Below, piece by piece: positions 1 to 5,293 of a stretch of DNA of 5,293 nucleotides. Within the stretch, counting starts at the first letter, position 1. Each line of letters opens with the position of its first letter. The DNA lies in assembly GCA_946184255.1 (NCBI GenBank), contig CAMHFA010000096.1:1-5293 (forward strand), read 5' to 3'. This DNA is from an uncultured Bacteroidales bacterium (GTDB lineage: Bacteria; Bacteroidota; Bacteroidia; Bacteroidales; UBA932). The notes beneath the pieces were generated by a model. That model saw only the letters and a program-made list of their open reading frames with translations. It did not search any database and was not told the DNA's origin. A program made the translations under genes and the position numbers.

Positions 1-1583
1 GCCTTGTAGTACTCTGAATACCGTCCTTCGGGTTCCGCATTAACGGCAGCATCGAACTGTGACAAGGCAGTTGTAAACTGCTTGGACTGAACGCTGTAAA
101 GACCACGTATGAACTGCCTGTCCGCCTCCGTCAAACTCTTCGGGTCCCCGGCGGACAGATAGGAATCACCATAGATCGATGCATCTATACCTCTTTCAAA
201 CTTGGGTCTGACAAGGGAATCGGAATTGGAAATGGCCATCATTATAGGTGAATCCGATATGAACTTGTCTATCAGGAGGTTCTCGTAACGGTGACGGAGA
301 GCTACGTTCTGGTTGTCACGTGTCTGGGAAAGGCTGAACTTGTAAAGAGGCTTCAGGCGGATGTTGATGTCCCTGTTCTGAAGGAGTTCGTTCTCGAAGC
401 CCTTCTTCGCGAAATCGGCATCAAGAGCTATGAGGGAACTGTATTTCTTTGTGGTGTCGGCGAAGGAGCCCTCATCTGTCTTGTTCTTGTCCCGATACTC
501 ACGTACCTTCTTCTGAGCGGTATCATAGTCCTGCTTGGAAGAGTTTGTACGGCCAAGCATGATCTTGACATAAGACCTGTTGAGGTAGGCCTTTGCGAAA
601 TCCGGATAGAGTTCGATGGCCTTGTCGTAATCATCAAGGGCATCCATCCAGCGTCCCATCTGTACAAAGTAGGAAGCCCTGTTATAGTAAGCGAGGACAT
701 TGTCGGGATTGATGTTGATGACGTGGTCCATATCCGCCAGGGCGTCCTCGAAATTACCGACCTGGGCACTGATCAGACTCCTGTTGTATAGTGTAAGGGC
801 GTTACCGGGTTCATCACGGAGCACCCTGTTCAAATCGGCCATGGCGGCGTTGTAATTATTCTGGTCGTAGTACATCAACGCCCTGTTGAAATATGCAAAG
901 GTATTGGTAGTGTCAATGGATATTGCCTTGTCCATGTCAGCTATCCCTTCCTTGTAATCCTTCCTCAAGGCATGGACACGTCCTCGCCTTATGTAACCTT
1001 CAGGATCGAAACGGTCCAGGCTTATCGCCTTGTTGTAGTCTGCAAGTGCCTTTGTCGTGTCTGCAAGGAACAGGTAAGTCGCCCCGCGGTTCAGGTAGGC
1101 GGAAGGATCATCAGGTTCCTTCTTGATATACTTGTCGAAGTCTTCAACTGCCTTGTCAAACTGCTGGGCAAGGAAATAAGTGACCCCACGGCTATAATAA
1201 AGGCCGATAAGCCCCGGACGGAGCATCATGGCAGTCTCAAGGTCCTTCAAAGCCTCATCGTATTTGCCGGAACGGCTGAGGGTGATTGCCCTGAAATGGT
1301 AGCCGTTGGTGAAGACAGGATTTATCCTGACTGACGAGTCGAAATCACCCTGAGCACCGCGTATGTCACCAAGGTTGTACTTTGCGATTCCCCTGTAGAA
1401 ATAAACCCAGCAGTCAGTCGTGTCCAGGCGGGCCAGGACGTTGAACTGGCTGATGGCATCGGAATACCTTCCTTCCGAAAGGGCCTGGCGTCCACGGAAC
1501 ATGAAGACATCCTTGTCGTACTGTGCCCGGACAGCCGATGCGCAGCACAAAAGGAGTATCATGGACAGCACAAACCTTTTCAC
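1..1583 (-). CDS. Secreted tetratricopeptide-repeat (TPR) protein, 3' end beyond window
   Basis: An uninterrupted minus-strand frame of 527 codons runs from a GTG at 1583 off the left edge. The GTG is preferred because TAA lies three codons upstream and the N-terminus it gives (M-K-R-F, a hydrophobic stretch to about residue 18, then V-R-A before Gln21) is a good signal peptide. The alternative ATG at codon 8 would lose the basic n-region. From about residue 28 to 365 there are ten tandem 34-residue TPR units without spacers, most with an A-Y-x-N-R type junction and a D-x-A-I/L-x-D-x-x-x-A-I core, such as residues 130-163, 164-197 and 300-333. Residues about 366-488 do not fit TPR spacing, and a further TPR-like unit starts near 489. 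TPR arrays are protein-binding scaffolds; the likely site is the periplasm or outer envelope. The partner is unknown. The total length and C-terminus are outside the window. No frameshift was found on reading every codon. Confidence 0.93.
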   Translation of the reverse strand, partial: MKRFVLSMILLLCCASAVRAQYDKDVFMFRGRQALSEGRYSDAISQFNVLARLDTTDCWVYFYRGIAKYNLGDIRGAQGDFDSSVRINPVFTNGYHFRAITLSRSGKYDEALKDLETAMMLRPGLIGLYYSRGVTYFLAQQFDKAVEDFDKYIKKEPDDPSAYLNRGATYLFLADTTKALADYNKAISLDRFDPEGYIRRGRVHALRKDYKEGIADMDKAISIDTTNTFAYFNRALMYYDQNNYNAAMADLNRVLRDEPGNALTLYNRSLISAQVGNFEDALADMDHVININPDNVLAYYNRASYFVQMGRWMDALDDYDKAIELYPDFAKAYLNRSYVKIMLGRTNSSKQDYDTAQKKVREYRDKNKTDEGSFADTTKKYSSLIALDADFAKKGFENELLQNRDINIRLKPLYKFSLSQTRDNQNVALRHRYENLLIDKFISDSPIMMAISNSDSLVRPKFERGIDASIYGDSYLSAGDPKSLTEADRQFIRGLYSVQSKQFTTALSQFDAAVNAEPEGRYSEYYK

Positions 1584-1616
1584 GTCGAATTATTTTATAA
1601 TAAAGGGTAAAATTCC

Positions 1617-1624
1617 TATTTTTG
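1617..1624 (+). promoter_or_regulatory. Putative Bacteroidota -7 element driving the plus-strand operon
   Basis: TATTTTTG matches the Bacteroidota sigma-ABfr -7 consensus TAnnTTTG at every fixed position. About 20 bases upstream lies TTTT (1593-1596), a partial match to the -33 TTTG. Transcription would begin a few bases downstream, near 1629-1631, leaving a leader of roughly 25 bases before the TTG at 1655. This position also argues against a TTG at 1622 as the start of the M28-fold gene, since that codon lies inside the element. Confidence 0.55.
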
Positions 1625-1631
1625 TCAATTG

Positions 1632-1639
1632 CAAAGATA
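1632..1639 (-). promoter_or_regulatory. Putative Bacteroidota -7 element driving the TPR gene
   Basis: On the minus strand this reads TATCTTTG, a full match to TAnnTTTG. Transcription would start near 1625-1627, giving a leader of about 43 bases before the GTG at 1583. I see no convincing -33 TTTG at the usual 19-21 base spacing, so support rests on the -7 match and on its position upstream of the gene. Confidence 0.5.
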
Positions 1640-1654
1640 AACATTTATCGTGCC

Positions 1655-2659
1655 TTGAAGACGATTTCGCGCTTTTTTTTAATATATCTATTCCTCTGCA
1701 GCTATGCTGTGGGACTGTTTTCGCAGAGCAAGGAAGTCAAGATGGTCCCTTCGGCCAGGAATGCTGAAAGGGTCGTTTCTGCAGAGTTACTCCAAGCTCA
1801 GGTAGAATTCCTGACCGACACACTCATCAATGGAAGGGCAACCGGTAGCTATGGAGCAAATGAAACCGCCTTCTGGATCGCCCGCAGGTTCAGTCAGGCC
1901 GGACTCAGGCAGTTCGGAGACAGTTGGAGCCGTACATTCAATGTCGGAGAATTAACAGGTCACAACATAATGGGCTTCATGCCTGGGAAGCGCGATGGCG
2001 GCAAGGAAATGTATGTCCTAGTGACAGCGCATTACGACAGTCACGGAATAATCGACGGTAATCTTTATCCTGGTGCCGACAGCAATGCTTCGGGAGTTGT
2101 AGCTATGGTCAATATCGCCAAGATGTTCGCCCGGATGAAGGAACTTGGCAGGTCATACGGCAAGAATCTCATTTTCGTCGGACTTGATGCAAGGGAAAGG
2201 AACTCAGTTGGGGCTGAAGTGCTTTGGAGTGATATAGAGAACGGAAGGCTGAGGGACCCTGGAACCGGAGAGGTGATCACTCCTTCCAAAATCCATTCGG
2301 TCATCGTGCTCGACATACTGGGAAGCACCCTATCCCCTATCAACAAGGGTCGCAAGGACTATCTCATAATGCTCAGCGGCGGTCAGTACAAATACGATCT
2401 CCAGAGGGCTAATGAAAACCCAGGGCTCGGTCTAGACCTCGGCTACGACTATTACGGTAGTGACGGCTTCACCGACATGTTCCGCGCAAGGGTCGGTGAC
2501 CAGAAGATATTCAGCCAGAAAGGCTCGTTCTGCGTCGTGTTCACTTCGGGCATAACCATGAAGACCAACAAGGTCGAGGATGACGCCCTGAGCCTCAACT
2601 ACGAGATATTCAAGAGAAGGGTCTTCCTTATATTCCACTGGCTTACCAAAGTGCTCTGA
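1655..2659 (+). CDS. Secreted M28-fold (aminopeptidase/glutaminyl-cyclase type) protein, probably inactive
   Basis: The product is 334 residues from TTG 1655, chosen because it gives M-K-T-I-S-R followed by a hydrophobic core and a signal-peptidase site near F-S before Gln24. The frame is open upstream to a TTG at 1622, but that lies in the putative -7 element; the first ATG (1742) would remove the signal peptide. Family M28 landmarks occur in order: G-R-A-T-G near 60, A-H-Y-D-S (His126, Asp128), G-A-D-S-N-A-S-G (140-147), F-V-G-L-D-A-R-E (174-181), V-L-D-I-L-G (Asp220) and a C-terminal G-D-Q...E-D-D segment (281-310). Against the family pattern, the bridging Asp is Ser143, the catalytic Glu is Arg180 and the final His ligand is Asn305; His126, Glu181 and Asp220 remain. 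The fold call is strong, but peptidase activity is doubtful. A periplasmic binding or scaffold role is inference. It is the first gene of the operon and ends 2 bases before the ABC transporter start. Confidence 0.88.
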   Translation: MKTISRFFLIYLFLCSYAVGLFSQSKEVKMVPSARNAERVVSAELLQAQVEFLTDTLINGRATGSYGANETAFWIARRFSQAGLRQFGDSWSRTFNVGELTGHNIMGFMPGKRDGGKEMYVLVTAHYDSHGIIDGNLYPGADSNASGVVAMVNIAKMFARMKELGRSYGKNLIFVGLDARERNSVGAEVLWSDIENGRLRDPGTGEVITPSKIHSVIVLDILGSTLSPINKGRKDYLIMLSGGQYKYDLQRANENPGLGLDLGYDYYGSDGFTDMFRARVGDQKIFSQKGSFCVVFTSGITMKTNKVEDDALSLNYEIFKRRVFLIFHWLTKVL

Positions 2660-2661
2660 CG

Positions 2662-4512
2662 ATGAGAGAGTTCATGAAAATGATGAGGCGCTACATCTCG
2701 CCTTTCAGGAAATACCTATGGGGATCGGTGGTCCTGAACATCCTTTCTGCGGTGTTCAACATCTTCTCATTCGCCATGATCGTCCCTATGCTGAGGATAC
2801 TCTTCCGCATGACTGACAAAACCTACGTCTTCACTCCCTGGAACGAAGTGTGGCACATGCCATTCAAGGATATGGGGAACTCCCTCATGCAGAATGTCTA
2901 TTACAGTCTTGAAACCAACATTGCCCAATATGGTGAAATCAAGGTTCTCCTTGCACTCTGCATCTTCCTGATCATCATGACTGCCCTCAAGACCGCCTGC
3001 TACTTCGGGTCATCGGCAGTTATGATCCCTATCAGGACCGGGATAGTCAAGAACCTGAGGATGAAGATCTACGACAAGATCCTCTCCCTGCCCCTTGGGT
3101 TTTTCTCAGAAGAGAAGAAAGGAGACATTATCGCCAGGATGAGCGGAGACGTACAGGAAGTGGAAACATCTGTCGCAGGCTCACTGGAGATGCTCATAAA
3201 GAATCCGATCCTTATCCTCATCTACTTCGTCGCCCTTGTGTTCATCAGTTGGCAGATGACGGCATTCACCATCCTTTTTGCACCACTGATGATCTGGGTC
3301 ATGGGAGTCATCGGAAGGAATCTGAAAAGAAAATCCCTGGATGTACAAAGCCTGTGGAGCGATGTGATGTCGCAGGTTGAGGAGACTCTAGGAGGGCTCC
3401 GGATAGTCAAGGCCTTCATCGCTGAAAAGAAGATGTCCGGTCGTTTCGAATCGGTTACCGAAGCCATGAGGAAGAAGACCAGCCGGGTAACCATGCGGCA
3501 GGCTCTCGCCCACCCTGTCAGTGAATTCCTCGGAACCCTCCTGATCACCATCGCACTCTTTTTCGGTGGAACCCTGATCCTCAAAGGACACTCGATGATA
3601 GACGCCCCGATATTCATCTACTACATGGTGATTCTGTACAGCATTATCAATCCCATCAAGGATTTCGCGAAGGCAGGTTACGCCATTCCAAAGGGCATGG
3701 CATCCATGGAGAGGATCAACCGGATCTTGGATGCAGAAAACAATATTCAAGAGAGCGAGCACCCCGTTCATCTTGCCAGTTTCGCTGACAAGATCTCATT
3801 CGAGAAAGTCTCTTTCCGCTATCCCGATGGTTCTAAGAAGGTCCTGGATGAAATAAGCCTCGACATACCCAAGGGAAAGATGATTGCAATCGTCGGTGCA
3901 TCCGGAGCAGGCAAGACCACCCTGGTCGACCTCATCCCCAGGTTCTACGACCCTGAAGAAGGTCTGATAAAGATTGACGGAGTCCCTGTCAAGGATGTTA
4001 AGATAGCCGAATTGAGAAACCTTATCGGCAATGTTAATCAGGAATCCATCCTGTTCAATGACACCATATTCAACAACATAGCTTTCGGAGTCGAGAATGC
4101 TACAATGGAGCAGGTCGTCGAGGCCGCCAAGATAGCCAATGCCCACGATTTCATTATGGAAAAGGAAGGCGGCTATCAGTTCAACATCGGGGACCGCGGA
4201 GTAAAACTGTCAGGAGGCCAGAGGCAAAGGATAAGCATAGCCAGGGCAATACTGAAGAATCCTCCCATCCTGATCCTGGACGAAGCTACAGCCTCCCTTG
4301 ACACCGAATCCGAAAAAACCGTGCAGGAAGCACTTGACAGGCTGATGTCCACCAGGACCACCATAGCCATTGCCCACCGCCTTTCTACCATAAAGGGTGC
4401 AGACGAGATCATTGTCATGGACGAAGGAAAGATAGTGGAACGTGGAAAACATGAGGAGCTCCTGTCCCTCGACGGCCACTACCGCAAACTGTATGACATG
4501 CAGGCTTTATAA
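2662..4512 (+). CDS. MsbA-type ABC exporter half-transporter (fused permease and ATPase)
   Basis: This 616-residue protein has the usual length and order of a type IV (B-family) half-exporter that works as a dimer in the inner membrane. The transmembrane domain has helices near 19-45, 93-118, 176-196, 200-218, 288-306 and 314-336; the coupling and cytoplasmic segments include F-F-S-E near 147 and G-G-L-R-I-V-K near 244. The ATPase half is complete: A-loop Tyr387, Walker A G-A-S-G-A-G-K-T-T at 412-420, Q-loop Gln460, X-loop-like G-D-R-G at 510-513, signature L-S-G-G-Q at 516-520, Walker B I-L-I-L-D-E ending in catalytic Glu541, D-loop S-L-D at 545-547 and H-loop His572. All catalytic residues are present, so it should hydrolyse ATP. 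Family members export lipid A, other lipids, peptides or drugs; the substrate cannot be told here, so no msbA symbol is given. The ATG lies 2 bases after the previous stop with no evident Shine-Dalgarno, suggesting coupled translation. Confidence 0.95.
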   Translation: MREFMKMMRRYISPFRKYLWGSVVLNILSAVFNIFSFAMIVPMLRILFRMTDKTYVFTPWNEVWHMPFKDMGNSLMQNVYYSLETNIAQYGEIKVLLALCIFLIIMTALKTACYFGSSAVMIPIRTGIVKNLRMKIYDKILSLPLGFFSEEKKGDIIARMSGDVQEVETSVAGSLEMLIKNPILILIYFVALVFISWQMTAFTILFAPLMIWVMGVIGRNLKRKSLDVQSLWSDVMSQVEETLGGLRIVKAFIAEKKMSGRFESVTEAMRKKTSRVTMRQALAHPVSEFLGTLLITIALFFGGTLILKGHSMIDAPIFIYYMVILYSIINPIKDFAKAGYAIPKGMASMERINRILDAENNIQESEHPVHLASFADKISFEKVSFRYPDGSKKVLDEISLDIPKGKMIAIVGASGAGKTTLVDLIPRFYDPEEGLIKIDGVPVKDVKIAELRNLIGNVNQESILFNDTIFNNIAFGVENATMEQVVEAAKIANAHDFIMEKEGGYQFNIGDRGVKLSGGQRQRISIARAILKNPPILILDEATASLDTESEKTVQEALDRLMSTRTTIAIAHRLSTIKGADEIIVMDEGKIVERGKHEELLSLDGHYRKLYDMQAL

Positions 4513-4525
4513 GAGAGATCGACAC

Positions 4526-4927
4526 ATGTCCAGACGCAGCATCATAGGTTCCATTTTACTCCTGGTTTACTTTGTAGTCCTGGCTTGGTGTTGCTTCGGT
4601 AATTTCGAGAGTCTTCCCAGCGTCCAAAAGAGCTTCTTCGGGATTCCTACTGACAAGGTTGTACATTTTGTTATGTTCCTGCCTTTCCCCATGCTCTGCT
4701 TCTGGTCATTCAACTTCATTTCAATGAAGCCATGGAAGATGATCCTGGCTGTCCTGCTAGTATTGCTGATCGGTTGCGCAATAGCAGCCGGAACAGAAAT
4801 CGTTCAATCATACACCTCCTACCGTACCGCAGATCCCAAGGATTTCCAATCTGACGTGATTGCCTTGGGAGTGTCCACCCTCATCTTTCTTCTTATCTAC
4901 TTGGTAAAACATAAAAGCGTAGCATAG
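4526..4927 (+). CDS. VanZ-like small integral membrane protein
   Basis: The product is 133 residues. Four hydrophobic segments are visible near 6-24, 44-63, 71-90 and 111-127. VanZ-family hallmarks are present: D-K-V-V-H-F at 43-48 at the start of helix 2, then E-I-V-Q at 91-94 after helix 3, followed by Arg100, Asp103 and Asp106 in the R-x-x-D-x-x-D pattern. VanZ itself gives low-level teicoplanin resistance, but the wider family in Bacteroidota is of unknown function and this gene is not evidence of resistance. The ATG at 4526 is chosen because it lies 13 bases after the ABC transporter stop and has a purine-rich A-G-A-G-A-G-A stretch upstream. A longer in-frame start at 4442 would overlap the transporter and add a hydrophilic Cys-rich leader with no family match. 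The stop at 4925-4927 abuts the next ATG directly. Confidence 0.85.
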   Translation: MSRRSIIGSILLLVYFVVLAWCCFGNFESLPSVQKSFFGIPTDKVVHFVMFLPFPMLCFWSFNFISMKPWKMILAVLLVLLIGCAIAAGTEIVQSYTSYRTADPKDFQSDVIALGVSTLIFLLIYLVKHKSVA

Positions 4928-5293
4928 ATGTCCAGGAAATCAATTGTCATCCTTATCCTAATGACGGTTCTTTCTTCCGGCATCCATGCACAGAAGGTAA
5001 ACGATTTCAAAGCCACCGTCGATTCCCTTCAAGCCCGGCTCAAGGAAAGGACAACCGTTGATGCCGCCCTCAAGCTTAAGAAGGTAGTGCCTCGTGACAA
5101 TGCTCTTGATTTCTATTTTACCAACACTTTCGGTGACTATCCCTGGAGGAATTCGGACCTGAGGTGGCTTCGCTCTAACCTAAAGGAATTGCTTCCACAG
5201 CAATGGCGTGCTCGCTCCGTAGGCAATTTCTATGTTGGGAACAACAAGCTGGAATCCTATTTCATGCCACCGATCGACGGAAGTGGCAAGCCT
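4928..5293 (+). CDS. N-terminal part of a secreted protein, family uncertain (runs off right edge)
   Basis: There are 122 codons open to the window edge. The ATG follows the VanZ-like stop with no intervening base (TAGATG), a typical translational-coupling junction. Residues 1-22 form a signal peptide: M-S-R-K, a hydrophobic core, then I-H-A before Gln22. The mature start is a helical, charged segment (about 25-52), followed by an aromatic-rich region with D-Y-P-W-R at 70-74 and L-R-W-L-R at 78-82. I have a weak recollection of similar N-termini in large Bacteroidota secreted proteins annotated with a golvesin C-terminal-like domain or as 'xanthan lyase', but nothing here proves it and the diagnostic domains would lie downstream. 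It may be soluble in the periplasm or exported; no lipobox Cys is present. Confidence 0.8.
   Translation, partial: MSRKSIVILILMTVLSSGIHAQKVNDFKATVDSLQARLKERTTVDAALKLKKVVPRDNALDFYFTNTFGDYPWRNSDLRWLRSNLKELLPQQWRARSVGNFYVGNNKLESYFMPPIDGSGKP

Larger units (their letters stand above)
1584..1654. promoter_or_regulatory. Divergent intergenic region between the TPR and M28-fold genes
   Basis: This 71-bp AT-rich gap is the only non-coding stretch of any size in the window. It separates the divergent GTG start (1583) and TTG start (1655) and contains two facing -7-like elements, listed separately. A short imperfect AT inverted repeat (TTATT at 1590-1594, AATAA at 1599-1603) lies within the minus-strand leader; it is too weak to call a terminator or operator. 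No riboswitch or small RNA is apparent. Confidence 0.8.

Noticed and set aside
291..791. Plus-strand open frame of 166 codons with hydrophobic stretches
   Set aside because: It lies entirely antisense to the continuous TPR frame, whose 34-residue repeats are unmistakable. The same applies to the plus-strand frames at 923-1126 and 972-1334.
28..1502. 102-bp periodicity in 1-1500 as a DNA repeat or CRISPR-like array
   Set aside because: The period reflects 34-residue TPR units; the nucleotide copies are diverged and there is no conserved repeat/spacer structure.
1590..1603. AT-rich inverted repeat as terminator or operator
   Set aside because: Five-base AT-only arms are too weak, and the site lies in the leader of the TPR gene, where a terminator would be out of place.
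1622..1654. Longer start (TTG 1622) for the M28-fold protein
   Set aside because: It sits inside the TATTTTTG element and would add 11 residues before a clean M-K-T signal peptide start at 1655.
1420..1767. Plus-strand frame spanning the divergent intergenic region
   Set aside because: It overlaps the TPR gene's 5' end in antisense and the M28-fold gene in another frame. It has no family features and covers the putative promoter.
3222..3771. Minus-strand open frames within the ABC transporter gene (also 2065-2355, 2432-2638, 3796-4146, 4176-4479)
   Set aside because: These are shadow frames opposite well-supported coding sequence, without recognisable domains.
4442..4525. Longer start (ATG 4442) for the VanZ-like protein
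   Set aside because: It would overlap the exporter's C-terminal coding region by about 70 bases and add a hydrophilic leader unlike the family. ATG 4526 has a purine-rich upstream stretch and fits the operon spacing.
4526..4927. VanZ-like gene as a glycopeptide-resistance marker
   Set aside because: There are no van ligase, dehydrogenase or dipeptidase genes nearby, and the VanZ-like family is widespread outside resistance clusters.

Overview
The window looks like chromosomal DNA of a Bacteroidota member, probably order Bacteroidales. The evidence is two matches to the Bacteroidota -7 element (TAnnTTTG) in the only intergenic gap, little or no Shine-Dalgarno sequence before the genes, signal peptides whose predicted cleavage site is followed by Gln, and gene types common in that group. 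Base composition looks moderate and even, with no sign of mobile DNA. I cannot name the genus from this sequence.

Layout. Positions 1-1583 (minus strand) hold the 5' part of a long gene for a secreted tetratricopeptide-repeat (TPR) protein, which continues beyond the left edge. A 71-bp gap (1584-1654) carries two -7-like elements that face each other, one per direction. From 1655 to the right edge, four plus-strand genes form a tight series with gaps of 2, 13 and 0 bases. They are a secreted M28-fold (aminopeptidase/glutaminyl-cyclase type) protein, a full-length MsbA-type ABC half-transporter, a small VanZ-like four-helix membrane protein, and the first 122 codons of another secreted protein.

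How the genes may work together. The plus-strand set is almost certainly one transcript. It pairs an inner-membrane exporter with a small membrane protein and two exported proteins, which points to an envelope job such as export or processing of a lipid, glycan or peptide. The substrate cannot be read from the sequence. The most notable point is that the M28-fold protein appears to have lost the bridging Asp ligand, the catalytic Glu and the last His ligand of the family, so it is probably not a functional zinc peptidase. The TPR gene is divergently transcribed from what looks like a shared, mutually exclusive promoter region. Both divergent genes seem to use non-ATG starts (GTG and TTG).

There are no tRNA or rRNA genes, CRISPR arrays, insertion sequences or clear terminators. 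Apart from the degenerate M28 protein and the promoter arrangement, this looks like an ordinary core-genome region of a Bacteroidota chromosome.
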